Assembly (NCBI GenBank): GCA_900109895.1
Contig: FOBR01000029.1
Coordinates: forward strand, 1 to 58,855
Origin: a bacterium A37T11
Lineage (GTDB): Bacteria > Bacteroidota > Bacteroidia > Sphingobacteriales > Sphingobacteriaceae
DNA: 58,855 bases
Direction of reading: 5' to 3'
Every line of letters starts with the position of its first letter. The first letter of the stretch is position 1. The translations under genes were made by a program, and so were the position numbers. This document shows positions 8,701-18,079 of the stretch, one piece after another. Under the pieces are notes generated by a model. It searched no databases. It saw only the letters and a list, made by a program, of their open reading frames with translations, and was not told the DNA's origin.

Positions 8701-10344
8701 TTAATAACCGGGATTTTGGGTTAGATTACTATTTAAAAGAAGTTCCTTTCTGGGCACTGCCCACAAATAATCACGATTGCGGCTAAATGTGCCGGCTGGT
8801 AGCTTGATGTAATCATAACTTCCGCTGCTGTTATCAAACTTAGCTCCTCGCCCTGCTTGGGTAAGTACTGTTTCGGCAGTTTTCCACCTGCGGATATCAA
8901 AAACACGGAGTCCTTCTAGCGCGAGCTCGCACCGCCGCTCATTCCTGATCACATTGCGCAGGTCATTCTGATTGGAAGAAGGAAGGTCTAAGGCTTCCGG
9001 TGTATTATCAAAGCCGGCCCTTACGCGTAGTTTACGGATGGTCTGATCCCATACTTGGCTGTTCATTTCTCCCAATTCATTTTTTGCTTCTGCATACATG
9101 AGCAATACATCGGCAAAGCGGATCAAAGGCAGGTTGAGGTTTGAATCCCAGCTGATACCTGTATAGGAAGTGGGGGTTGGATCGCAGTATTTACGGTAAT
9201 AATAGCCGGTCGGCGTTTGTGCATTGCCAGCACCTGTATATTTGTCAGATATTTTTCCTGCCGGACTGGTACCTGCCGGATTGATGACGATTGGATATTG
9301 ATTGCCTGACCGGTCGGTCCACATGGATCCGTCATAAACAATGGTTGAACCCATACGTGGATCGCGGTTTGCGTAATCCGGATCAGCAGTGGTCCATTTT
9401 TTTCCACTTTTCATCAGGTAGCTATCTACCAATCCTTGGGTGGGTCCGGCGATACATAAGCGGGCATTGGCAGACATAGGCACGTGGTCAACCAGATTAC
9501 CCCAGGTCCTTAAATCTGGTACGTACTGAAGACTTAGAATAATCTCACTATTATACTCGTTTTTTACCCAGAACAGCTGTTCATAATTTTCAAATAATCC
9601 GTACGTACCATAGGCCGTGCTGTTAATCAGCTTGTCAGCGTATTCGGCTACTTTTGTCCAGTTATTTTCATACAAATAGGCCCGGGTATTTAATGCAACC
9701 GCAGCACCACGGGTAATCCGTCCATTATCTGCTGCAGGGTATTCTTCGCGACTTGGTAAAGCAGCAGCCACTTCATCCAGCTCCTGATGGATCCACTGCA
9801 TGATCTCGGCCTGTGGCTTACGTTTTAATACTTTGGATTCTGCCAAAGTAACATCTGTGGTAAAGTGCGGCACATCGCCATACCAAGTGGTTAATTCCAG
9901 ATAAAGTGAGGCACGGATAAACCGTATTTCAGCTTTTCGCTGGGCCCTTAGGGCCTCACTCATGGAGGTGACGCGGTCTATATTTGCCAGAAAGGTATGG
10001 CAGGTTTTTATTCCACCATAGCAACCTCCCCATTCGCTTTCAAATCGGCCATTAGACGCGTCGGCCAGTCCGGTAGCGATAATTTTTTCATTGGTGGTGC
10101 CATAACCGTTATACACGTTGTCACTCAGTATTTCATTGGCCATTAGGTAGTCACTTGAAAACATTTGCCGATAGGCCATATTCACCACCGAATTTGCTTT
10201 ATCTTCAGAAGTCCAGTAGGTTTCATCTGTAAATTTATTCGTTGGTATCACATCCTGTTTTACACAACTTGAAAATAAACAAACCGCTACTGCAATGACA
10301 AAATGGCTATATAAATTGATTTTATTTTTCATGATCATTTTCAT
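8701..10344 (-). CDS. RagB/SusD family nutrient-binding outer-membrane lipoprotein
   Basis: Protein of 547 residues with lipobox FSSC (Cys27 from ATG 10344; Cys23 if the ATG at 10332 is used). SusD features include the conserved N-terminal ETYWTSEDKANSVVNMAY, TPR-like helices, RFADVLLMYAEAKNELGE and the C-terminal ERRCELALEGLRVFDIRRWKTAE. SusD proteins lid the SusC barrel and bind oligosaccharide at the cell surface. The gene follows susC-like by 16 bases and precedes susE-like by 18 bases. Confidence 0.95.
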   Translation of the reverse strand: MKMIMKNKINLYSHFVIAVAVCLFSSCVKQDVIPTNKFTDETYWTSEDKANSVVNMAYRQMFSSDYLMANEILSDNVYNGYGTTNEKIIATGLADASNGRFESEWGGCYGGIKTCHTFLANIDRVTSMSEALRAQRKAEIRFIRASLYLELTTWYGDVPHFTTDVTLAESKVLKRKPQAEIMQWIHQELDEVAAALPSREEYPAADNGRITRGAAVALNTRAYLYENNWTKVAEYADKLINSTAYGTYGLFENYEQLFWVKNEYNSEIILSLQYVPDLRTWGNLVDHVPMSANARLCIAGPTQGLVDSYLMKSGKKWTTADPDYANRDPRMGSTIVYDGSMWTDRSGNQYPIVINPAGTSPAGKISDKYTGAGNAQTPTGYYYRKYCDPTPTSYTGISWDSNLNLPLIRFADVLLMYAEAKNELGEMNSQVWDQTIRKLRVRAGFDNTPEALDLPSSNQNDLRNVIRNERRCELALEGLRVFDIRRWKTAETVLTQAGRGAKFDNSSGSYDYIKLPAGTFSRNRDYLWAVPRKELLLNSNLTQNPGY

Positions 10345-10360
10345 ACTATCTTACCATTCA

Positions 10361-13300
10361 TTAAAATCCAAAATCAAAACCGCCACCGAAATATTTCAAC
10401 AGGGGATAATTACGTGCACTGTTAGCACCAGCAGCATTCATGCTGCTGCCAAATTCCGTAGATTCAGGATCGACAAACGAGTTTTTACTAAATGTAAGCA
10501 GGTTCTGTGCATTGACAAAAACACGCAATTTTTTGACACCGATTCGTTTGGACAGGTTTTGAGAAAGTGTATATCCCAGTTGAATGTTTTTCAGGCGTAT
10601 GTAGGCCCCATCCAGGATATTGAAATCTGACCCTTTACCATAATTATTGATGGTGGAGGCTGTACTTGGGGCCGTGAGCCTTGGCCATTTGGCATCCGGA
10701 TTGGCCGGAGTCCAATAATCCAGCTGATGTTCAAACATGACAAATGAATAGCCGCCATGAAAGGGTTCAATCGTTTCTCCCCGGATGGCCATATCTCTTT
10801 TACCTACCCCCTGCCACAACATGGACAGGTCAAAACCTTTATAGTTTAGGCCATAAGTAAACCCAAAGGTAAGGCGGGGAAAGGCATAGCCTAATACGTA
10901 CCGGTCATTATCATCAATAATCCCGTCATCATTGCGGTCTTTGTAGCGTACATCGCCGGGCTGTGGCGACACGCCAATGGGAAGGGCTGCATTTTTGATC
11001 TCTTCTTCATTTTGGAACAAGCCATCGGTTTTATAACCGTAATAGCTTTGTAAGGGAAGGCCAACACGGGTGATCCGCTCTATTTCATCACTTTTATCAA
11101 TCTGCTCATTTCCTTCCCACTTAGTTACCCTGTTCCAGGTGTCACCCACGTTTAAGCCGAATGTATGGTGAAAATCCTGGTGATCCAGGCGATAGCTGAT
11201 GCTGACCTCCCAGCCTTGATTAACCATTGCGCCTAAATTAGCCTTTGGCACGGCGCCACCAAGGGTTAGAGGCGTTTGCGGGGTCAAAAGGATATCTTTG
11301 GTGGTTTTGTGAAAATAGTCATAGGTTACAGCTAGCTTACCTTTAAAAAACGTACCATCGGCCCCAATATTGAAGGAATTTGTTGATTCCCACTTGAGGT
11401 CGGGATTTCCAAACGTATAACCTGTACCTGGCACGGCTACATTATTAAACCCATATTGATTGGAATAAATATTATAGGTGGTATAGGTCATGTAATCGTC
11501 TATATTTTGATTACCCAACTGGCCGTAACTACCACGGATCTTCAGGTCACCAACATGTTCTTTCCAATAGCTCATGAATGATTCTTCACTGGCACTCCAC
11601 CCCAGGGAAACGGAAGGAAAAAATCCCCAGCGATTATTCTTGGCAAATTTTGAAGAACCGTCATACCGGAAACTTGCTTCGGCATAATAGCGCTCGGCAT
11701 AAGCGTATCCTACCCGGCCGAAATATGAATTGATACTTCTTTCGGTTGTACCGTCTACCGTATTGTAACTGGTGGGGTCTATAATGGTTCCTTGAATGGG
11801 AATGCCCAATACAGGATCAACGAATTGTTTTTTTATTTCTTCACGTTGTTGCCTGTAGGATTCATTAGAATAGCCCACTAATGCAGTAACATTATGCAGA
11901 TTTCCGAAGGTTTTGTTATAGTCCAACATGGCCTGCATATTAAGTAGTGTGGCTTTACCACTGTAGTTTTCTATGCTATAATTGGTTGAACTATTTTGGT
12001 TGACGGGTGTATCATCTCCCGACAAACTATAGACTGGCCAGTAAAAGCGGCGGATTAACCGGCTTTCCGGACGAAGGTCTAAGCTCAGCAGGCCTTTGGC
12101 CTTTAGCCCGTCTATGATGTTCAATTCTCCATTCAAACTTCCCTGGAAGTGATCATTATTTGTTTTGGTATACCCGCCATGCTCTAAACTGGCTAGCGGA
12201 TTGCCGCCCGTTAAAACATCATTGGCATAGTAACGCCCGTTAGCATCTTTTAACACATACGTATTATATACCGGCACCCGGGAGGCATCAGCTATTAAGA
12301 AACCATCGTCTCCCTGATAGGCATTTCCATCTGTGCGGTCATACCACAAAATGGAGGTAAGTTTCAGCCTTCCGATATCGGTACTGATGTTTGAGCGTAT
12401 ATTATATCGCTTTATCCCATAATCAGGACCTTTATAATTGCTGTTTTGGTCATAATATCCCAAAGACATCATATAGGTGGTGTTATCAGAACCACCTTGA
12501 ATGTTGAGGTTATAATTTTGCTGCAAACCATTTTTCAAAATACCTTTCAAAAAATATTCACTATCGCCTGTTGCAAACTGCCGTATTTGTTCGGAAGAGT
12601 AAATGGGGTTGGCACCCACATTGACATAGGAATCATTGCGAAGCAGTGCATTTTGATACCCTTTTAAGGGTTTCACCAAAACATCCGGGTTTTGCGAACC
12701 CACAAGCCCACTTAACGTAATGGTGGGCTTCATTCCATGTTTACCCTGTTTGGTGGTAATGATAATAACCCCATTGGCCGAACGGGAGCCATAAATAGCG
12801 GAACTACCTGCATCTTTTAATACCGAAATTTCGGCTATATCATTTGGATTCAGGTTATTCATGTTATTAATATCGTTATTAATGACCCCATCAATAACCA
12901 GCAGCGGGGAGTTACTACCCACAGTACTGACCCCCCGTAAGTTAATGTTCATTGCATTGTTATTGGGATTCATGCTTCGTTGCTGGATAACAATACTGGG
13001 AGAACTTCCCTGTAATGCCTGCATCACATTACCCACCGGGCGGTTTTCAATTTGCGAAGCTTTGACCTGGTCAATAGCGCCGGTTACTTTTTTTCGGGTG
13101 GTGGTGCCATATCCGATCACCACTACCTCATCCAGATTATTCTGACGCCCCTTAAGCTGCACGTTGATGACAGTCTGGTTGCTTATTGCTACGGTTTGTG
13201 TGTCAAACCCTACATAGCTGAAACTGATTTCGGCCTGATCATTTGTTACGTTTAACGCGTAATTGCCGTTATTGTCGCTGAGTGTTCCGCGCCCTGAACC

Positions 13301-13759
13301 GGCCTGAATGGTAACTCCTGCCAAGGGTTGGCCTTGCTCATCCGTCACCTTTCCGGTGATTTGTTTCTGTGTTAGGCTTTGTTTAGCCACCAATAACTGT
13401 CCGCTTTTCCTGATTATGACCGTTTTTTTCTCAATTTGATAGGTAAATATTGTCCCTTTCAAATATAGATCCAGCACCTCTTTAACCGGCCGTTTGTTAA
13501 AATTAACATCTTTTGGGACAATACCTTCCAGCACGTCTGCTTCACACAGTACCGTTATTCCGGTTTGCTTCTGCACCTCCAAAAATAGCTGCTCGGCAGT
13601 CACGTTTTTTTTGACAAGGCTGATATCCTGCCCGAAACTTCTGGCAGAAACCTGTGAAATAGTAATCGCAACCAATAAAATCATCAATTTCATGACAATA
13701 AATTCAAACCGGTATTTTTTTAATTTTTGTGATAATAAAATATTAGTTAGTAAATTCAT
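10361..13759 (-). CDS. SusC/RagA family TonB-linked outer-membrane transporter with STN domain
   Basis: Protein of 1132 residues. An N-terminal signal is followed by an STN (secretin/TonB short) domain at about residues 50-115, a carboxypeptidase-like/CNA-B domain (ITGKVTDEQGQPLAGVTI) near 133-205, the TonB box region LDEVVVIGYGT, a plug (NPNDIAEISVLKDAGSSAIYGS) and a long beta-barrel ending in F. The STN domain is the feature that lets such transporters signal through FecR-type anti-sigma factors, and fecR and an ECF sigma gene lie directly upstream. Substrate uptake (probably manno-oligosaccharide) is inferred from the GH76 gene. An internal ATG (MKLMILL) may be the true start, giving a more usual signal peptide. 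Confidence 0.95.
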   Translation of the reverse strand: MNLLTNILLSQKLKKYRFEFIVMKLMILLVAITISQVSARSFGQDISLVKKNVTAEQLFLEVQKQTGITVLCEADVLEGIVPKDVNFNKRPVKEVLDLYLKGTIFTYQIEKKTVIIRKSGQLLVAKQSLTQKQITGKVTDEQGQPLAGVTIQAGSGRGTLSDNNGNYALNVTNDQAEISFSYVGFDTQTVAISNQTVINVQLKGRQNNLDEVVVIGYGTTTRKKVTGAIDQVKASQIENRPVGNVMQALQGSSPSIVIQQRSMNPNNNAMNINLRGVSTVGSNSPLLVIDGVINNDINNMNNLNPNDIAEISVLKDAGSSAIYGSRSANGVIIITTKQGKHGMKPTITLSGLVGSQNPDVLVKPLKGYQNALLRNDSYVNVGANPIYSSEQIRQFATGDSEYFLKGILKNGLQQNYNLNIQGGSDNTTYMMSLGYYDQNSNYKGPDYGIKRYNIRSNISTDIGRLKLTSILWYDRTDGNAYQGDDGFLIADASRVPVYNTYVLKDANGRYYANDVLTGGNPLASLEHGGYTKTNNDHFQGSLNGELNIIDGLKAKGLLSLDLRPESRLIRRFYWPVYSLSGDDTPVNQNSSTNYSIENYSGKATLLNMQAMLDYNKTFGNLHNVTALVGYSNESYRQQREEIKKQFVDPVLGIPIQGTIIDPTSYNTVDGTTERSINSYFGRVGYAYAERYYAEASFRYDGSSKFAKNNRWGFFPSVSLGWSASEESFMSYWKEHVGDLKIRGSYGQLGNQNIDDYMTYTTYNIYSNQYGFNNVAVPGTGYTFGNPDLKWESTNSFNIGADGTFFKGKLAVTYDYFHKTTKDILLTPQTPLTLGGAVPKANLGAMVNQGWEVSISYRLDHQDFHHTFGLNVGDTWNRVTKWEGNEQIDKSDEIERITRVGLPLQSYYGYKTDGLFQNEEEIKNAALPIGVSPQPGDVRYKDRNDDGIIDDNDRYVLGYAFPRLTFGFTYGLNYKGFDLSMLWQGVGKRDMAIRGETIEPFHGGYSFVMFEHQLDYWTPANPDAKWPRLTAPSTASTINNYGKGSDFNILDGAYIRLKNIQLGYTLSQNLSKRIGVKKLRVFVNAQNLLTFSKNSFVDPESTEFGSSMNAAGANSARNYPLLKYFGGGFDFGF

Positions 13760-13826
13760 AGATTTACATCTTGGTTTTTAATATAGTTTTTGCTAAGCTG
13801 TATTGGAAATTCCAACTTTGTGTTTT

Positions 13827-13855
13827 GACTGGGGATGTTGGTAGCATCCCTGGTC
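13827..13855. promoter_or_regulatory. Hairpin in the fecR-susC gap
   Basis: An 11-bp stem (13827-13837 with 13845-13855, two G-U pairs) encloses a 7-base loop. It lies 67 bases before the upstream-most susC start. Read on the plus strand it is followed by ATTATTTTTTATTTA, a good U-run, so it could terminate a rightward antisense transcript. Read leftwards (the susC direction) it has no U-run and would be a leader hairpin. Function unproven. Confidence 0.5.
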
Positions 13856-13874
13856 ATTATTTTTTATTTAACTT

Positions 13875-15047
13875 CTACCCCTCTACAATGATCCTCCTTC
13901 CTATTATTTTACATTTAACGCCGCCTGTGGCCTCCAGCATATGCAGTACATCGCCTACCTGGTCAAAACGCGAAACGGTTCCCCAAATCTTAGTTTTTGG
14001 CTCAGGCCCTTCGTAGTGAACTTCCACATTATACCAACGGGCTATTTTTTGCATCACCTCATGGATAGTTTCTTTGTTAAACATAAAATATCCATCTTTC
14101 CAGGCTACGGCGTATGCCGTTTCAACCTCGTTTATCTGTATTTTCGCCAGTGAATCAACTTGTGCTTGCTGACCAGGCCATAATAATGTATGGCCCGACC
14201 CATTTTCTATCTGAACCGAACCATCCACTAATGTAGTAGTAAAATAAGGATCTGTTTGGTAAGAACTAACATTAAAACGTGTGCCCAAAACTCGTATGTC
14301 ACCCCGATTGGTCTTAACAATAAATGATGACTTACTATTTTTGGCAACTTCAAAATAGGCCTCACCATTCAATATAACTTCACGCATCCCGGCGTCAAAT
14401 ACTGTGGGGAATCTTAGCTGGCTGGAAGCATTTAGCCAAACATTGGTTCCGTCGGGCAATTGTAGTTTAAATTGCCCGCCTCTGGGGGTGACCAATATAT
14501 TGTATTTTCTGGATTTTGTTTGTGTATTCGCTGCTTGATAACTCAAAAAGCCTTTTTGTTTATGGAATCCTGTTTGAAGGCTATTGCGGGTAATTTCTCC
14601 ATCAGCGGCCGTATCCAGATCAATAATGCTGCCATCCGCCAGCTTAAGCAATGCCTTGTTCTTTCCGGGTTCAATTTTTTGAGCAGCAAGGACATCTTTT
14701 GTACCATGCCGACGGCTAGTATGGGGGTAATAGTATAAGGCTACGAAAGTTAACAGCAAGAAACTTGCGGCAATTTTAAATCCTAATCTTAATTTTTTTG
14801 TTGTAAATAATCTTTTTTCCGGGATTTTTACAAGTGTCATTTCTATGGAAAAAACCATATTTTCTACATCTACCGGTAGTGCATTACTTGCAGATGCACG
14901 AAAAGCTTGTTCATATTGGTCCAGAACCACTAATGCTTCATCCGGATTTAACGTGGTAAGCCATAAACGAAATTCTTCCATATCAGCATCATTCTGGCGA
15001 TTTAAGCGTACTTTGTCTAAAAATTGGTCAAATCCATAATGGTTCAT
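13875..15047 (-). CDS. FecR family anti-sigma factor
   Basis: Inner-membrane protein of 390 residues. It has a short cytoplasmic N-terminus (1-88) able to hold the sigma factor, one membrane helix at about 89-107, a periplasmic FecR domain (VTPRGGQFKLQLPDGTNVWL to LVDGSVQI, about 185-280) and a DUF4974-like C-terminus (WKDGYFMFNKETIHEVMQKIARWYNV). It would receive the signal from the SusC STN domain and release or activate the ECF sigma factor encoded 49 bases upstream. Standard sigma - fecR - susC order. Confidence 0.95.
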   Translation of the reverse strand: MNHYGFDQFLDKVRLNRQNDADMEEFRLWLTTLNPDEALVVLDQYEQAFRASASNALPVDVENMVFSIEMTLVKIPEKRLFTTKKLRLGFKIAASFLLLTFVALYYYPHTSRRHGTKDVLAAQKIEPGKNKALLKLADGSIIDLDTAADGEITRNSLQTGFHKQKGFLSYQAANTQTKSRKYNILVTPRGGQFKLQLPDGTNVWLNASSQLRFPTVFDAGMREVILNGEAYFEVAKNSKSSFIVKTNRGDIRVLGTRFNVSSYQTDPYFTTTLVDGSVQIENGSGHTLLWPGQQAQVDSLAKIQINEVETAYAVAWKDGYFMFNKETIHEVMQKIARWYNVEVHYEGPEPKTKIWGTVSRFDQVGDVLHMLEATGGVKCKIIGRRIIVEG

Positions 15048-15096
15048 CCCATATAAGACACCTGGAAAGACGTAAAGGACCCCTTTGCGGAAAAAT

Positions 15097-15714
15097 TTAT
15101 TTTATAAAATGTATTAGCAGGTTTAATAACAGTAAGGAGAGCGTTAATTCTCCATGCTCTCGAAGGTAGGAACGCATAAAGGCTAACCCTTTATATAATT
15201 GTTTTTTTACTACATTTTTGGAAATGGACAATTGACTTGCAATCTCATCTAAGGTCAGTTCTTGCTTAGTACGGAGCTCCACAATTCGTTTTCGCTGGGG
15301 TGATAATTTGGATAAGGCTTCTTCCGCCAGCTTTAACCTTTCTTTATGTATGAGTATATCTTCAGGCGTTTCGTAACTGGGTATTTGAACCGATTGATAT
15401 TCGGTATAGGCTTTAATTTGTTTTTCCTTTCTTAATTCATTCAAAATCCTGTTTTTAACGGAATGAAATAAATAAATCCGCAGCTCTTTTATTTTCCCCA
15501 TCGATTCCCGAGCTTCCCAAAGATGAATGAAAACTGACTGAACAATATCCTCGCTTAACGCTTCGTTATTACAAATACTATTGGCAAACCGATACAGGTC
15601 TGGAATATAATGCAAATATATATCGCGAAATGCTAACCTATCGCCCATGCTAACACGGGATAACAAATAAGTATCCTCACTCCTTCCACTCATCAATAAA
15701 GTATTAGGTTCCAA
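15097..15714 (-). CDS. ECF sigma-70 factor (Bacteroidota FecI-like group)
   Basis: Protein of 205 residues. Region 2 is at about 25-95 (YLHYIPDLYRFANSI, SEDIVQSVFIHLWE). Region 4 is at about 130-180, with a helix-turn-helix LTLDEIASQLSISKNVVKKQL. It directs RNA polymerase to the linked susC operon when FecR is triggered. The extreme C-terminus (about 190-205) is unusually hydrophobic, LTLSLLLLNLLIHFIK, which could be a membrane- or FecR-contact tail. An internal ATG at residue 8 is an alternative start. A TATGTTTG element lies about 43 bases upstream. Confidence 0.93.
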   Translation of the reverse strand: MEPNTLLMSGRSEDTYLLSRVSMGDRLAFRDIYLHYIPDLYRFANSICNNEALSEDIVQSVFIHLWEARESMGKIKELRIYLFHSVKNRILNELRKEKQIKAYTEYQSVQIPSYETPEDILIHKERLKLAEEALSKLSPQRKRIVELRTKQELTLDEIASQLSISKNVVKKQLYKGLAFMRSYLREHGELTLSLLLLNLLIHFIK

Positions 15715-15756
15715 TTAGTTTATTAATATAAGGTTACATCCCATCAAATTAATCTT

Positions 15757-15764
15757 CAAACATA
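15757..15764 (-). promoter_or_regulatory. Putative -7 element for the ECF sigma gene
   Basis: On the minus strand TATGTTTG matches TAnnTTTG. It lies in the 88-base gap between the histidine kinase and sigma genes, placing a start near 15750 and leaving a leader of about 35 bases. No convincing -33 TTTG was found. Confidence 0.4.
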
Positions 15765-15802
15765 AAGAAAAATATTTTAATTAGATAAATAATATGTAAT
15801 TC

Positions 15803-17137
15803 TTATTTTTGGTTAGGTTCACTTATGGTAGGTATACTAAGGTAAAATGTAGTCCCTTCATTATTTTTGCTTTCAAACCAAATATCGATCTGTTGCCGCT
15901 CTGCAAATTGTTTGGCAAGTACCAGCCCCAAACCATTGCCTTTTTCATTGTAGGTTCCAAAGGTAGCATTAATGTGTAACGTAAATAGTTTATCCTGATT
16001 TTTTGTCGGAATTCCTGCACCGCAATCGTGCACTTTTAATATACATCGCTGCTGTTCGAGGCATATACAAATATCAACTTGGGTTTGGGTGGGGCTAAAT
16101 TTAATGGCGTTATTTACCAGAATGCGTACAATCAGACTAAGCATCTGGATATCTGCCAAAATTTGCATATCAGTTTCGGGGGCAAAGTACAAAGATACCT
16201 GCTTGCTATTTGCAAAGGGGGTTTCAATTTCCAGGCAGGACCTGATTAGAGAGTTAATTTCTATAGGGACAATTTTAGGTGTTTTGTTTTCTACCTGGTC
16301 CCTGGCCCAAATCAACATATTGTCCAGATTGGTGGCAGTTTCTTTGGTAAGCCGAAGTAACTCGGTCTTGATATATGTTTCTTTTTCTTTTCCTATTTCA
16401 ACCTTGGCAATAGTTTGCAGGTATATCTGTATAGATGCTAAAGGACTTTTTAGATCGTGAATAATGATGGAAAATAGTTTTTCTTTTTCCTTGGTGATGT
16501 TTTCTAATTCCACACTGCGCTGTAATGCTTCATCAGCTTTCAAGTCTGCTTTGGTTTTTTCAGCATAGTAATTATCCAGAAGACTGCGGGTAATAAAATA
16601 TAAGAATAAAAATACACATACGAATGCAGAGAATGTATTAATATAACGGTCTCTTTCTTGTAAATACGTATAAGCTATGCAACTTTTATGGGTATATTGA
16701 AAATATAGCAGCAGACCGACTTCAGCCAAGGTAGTGATCAAAAAAATCCAATGATAACGCTTGGAAGTAACGGAGACGATAAGTTGAAATGTAAAATAGA
16801 AGATAAACAAACTTGGACCATCAATGCCAGAATTAAAATAGTAGTTAAAGGGTACACCTGTGTAAGCCAGGAAAATTAACAAAGTCAATGCCCAACCATC
16901 TTTACGCAGCACCCGGGAGAGATAATATATGGCTGCATGACCTGTAAAAAGCACTAGTAGCACTAATGCTACAGGAAATAAACCCAGCAAACAATTGACA
17001 ATTACAGAAATAATCAACAGTATACAGGTTAATAAACTAATTGCATGCAGTATTCGTTTACCAACAGAAAAGTTTTCTGGTGACCCCAGTACATCTTTGA
17101 TGGTCCATGCTAATGGCTGTTTTCTTTGTACGCCCAT
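15803..17137 (-). CDS. Membrane-bound sensor histidine kinase (orphan)
   Basis: Protein of 444 residues. About six hydrophobic helices occupy residues 30-190 without a large periplasmic loop, followed by a short coiled coil (193-222). The HisKA domain carries the H-box SIIIHDLKSPLASIQIYL (phospho-acceptor His227). HATPase_c has the N-box VNNAIKFSPT, G1 DCGAGIP and G2 GNGLGL. It senses through its membrane part and would phosphorylate a response regulator, but no response regulator is encoded nearby. It sits between cysM and the sigma factor on the same strand, with a hairpin on the cysM side. A link to the PUL is only positional. Confidence 0.9.
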   Translation of the reverse strand: MGVQRKQPLAWTIKDVLGSPENFSVGKRILHAISLLTCILLIISVIVNCLLGLFPVALVLLVLFTGHAAIYYLSRVLRKDGWALTLLIFLAYTGVPFNYYFNSGIDGPSLFIFYFTFQLIVSVTSKRYHWIFLITTLAEVGLLLYFQYTHKSCIAYTYLQERDRYINTFSAFVCVFLFLYFITRSLLDNYYAEKTKADLKADEALQRSVELENITKEKEKLFSIIIHDLKSPLASIQIYLQTIAKVEIGKEKETYIKTELLRLTKETATNLDNMLIWARDQVENKTPKIVPIEINSLIRSCLEIETPFANSKQVSLYFAPETDMQILADIQMLSLIVRILVNNAIKFSPTQTQVDICICLEQQRCILKVHDCGAGIPTKNQDKLFTLHINATFGTYNEKGNGLGLVLAKQFAERQQIDIWFESKNNEGTTFYLSIPTISEPNQK

Positions 17138-17161
17138 CCCACAATCTATCTGAAAAACTGC

Positions 17162-17186
17162 CTACAAACCTAGTAAAAGTTTGTAG
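17162..17186 (-). terminator. Hairpin after cysM
   Basis: An 8-bp stem, CTACAAAC (17162-17169) with GTTTGTAG (17179-17186), lies 12 bases past the cysM stop in the short gap before the histidine kinase gene. It probably separates the cys operon from the kinase transcript, though there is no long T-run. Confidence 0.45.
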
Positions 17187-17197
17187 ATAAGCAAGTG

Positions 17198-18070
17198 TTA
17201 TCCAAATAAATCGCTGCTTAAATAGCGGTCTCCACGGTCACAGGCTATAAAAACAATCACTCCTTCTTCGATTTTATCTGCAACCTTGAGCGCTGCTGCA
17301 AAGGCACCTCCTGTACTCATCCCTACAAAAATACCTTCGGTAAGGGCCAGCGATCTTGCCATTTGGGTAGCCTCTTGCTGTGATACATCAATGACCTGGT
17401 CCACACGACTGGGTTCAAATATTTTAGGTAAATAGGCCTGTGGCCAGCGGCGAATACCGGGTATGGAAGATTCTTCGGTGGGTTGGCACCCTACGATCTG
17501 TATATTCTTATTTTGCTCTTTAAGATACTTGGAGTTGCCCATAATACTGCCGGTTGTTCCCATGGCACTTACAAAGTGAGTGATTTGCCCGTTGGTGTCC
17601 CGCCATATTTCGGGGCCTGTGGTTTTATAATGTGCCAGATAATTGTCTGGATTGGCAAATTGATCTAACAAATAATAGCCCGGGCTTGCCCCGCGCTCTT
17701 CAGCATAATCTCTGCACGTTTCAATGGATTCTAGCAGCGTTACTTTTGCGCCAAAGGCCTCCATGGTCAGTGTGCGCTCCCTGGTAGAATTGGCTGGCAT
17801 AACCAACTCGATCTCCAGCCCATAAATGGCTGCTATCATGGCCAGCGCGATACCGGTATTACCACTAGTGGCTTCAATAAGCCGGGTACCCGGCGTGACG
17901 TCCCCGCGCTCATAAGCGCTTCGGATCATATTAAGTGCTGCCCTGTCCTTGACGCTACCGCCAGGATTATTTCCTTCCATTTTAGCATAAATTTGCACAT
18001 GTGGATAAGGATTAAGTTTTTTTATTTCTACAAGGGGCGTGTTGCCAATGGTGTCTATAATGGTTGCCAT
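17198..18070 (-). CDS. cysM: Cysteine synthase B (O-acetylserine sulfhydrylase)
   Basis: PLP enzyme of 290 residues making cysteine from O-acetylserine and sulfide (thiosulfate for CysM types). The PLP lysine is K41 in NNPGGSVKDRAALNM. The substrate loop is EATSGNTGIALA, and GMSTGGAFAA binds the PLP phosphate. The blocks THFVSAMGTTGSIMG and IPGIRRWPQAYLPKIF are diagnostic of CysM over CysK. It lies 9 bases after cysE, so donor and acceptor enzymes of cysteine synthesis are co-transcribed. Confidence 0.94.
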   Translation of the reverse strand: MATIIDTIGNTPLVEIKKLNPYPHVQIYAKMEGNNPGGSVKDRAALNMIRSAYERGDVTPGTRLIEATSGNTGIALAMIAAIYGLEIELVMPANSTRERTLTMEAFGAKVTLLESIETCRDYAEERGASPGYYLLDQFANPDNYLAHYKTTGPEIWRDTNGQITHFVSAMGTTGSIMGNSKYLKEQNKNIQIVGCQPTEESSIPGIRRWPQAYLPKIFEPSRVDQVIDVSQQEATQMARSLALTEGIFVGMSTGGAFAAALKVADKIEEGVIVFIACDRGDRYLSSDLFG

Positions 18071-18079
18071 GTGTTTAAC

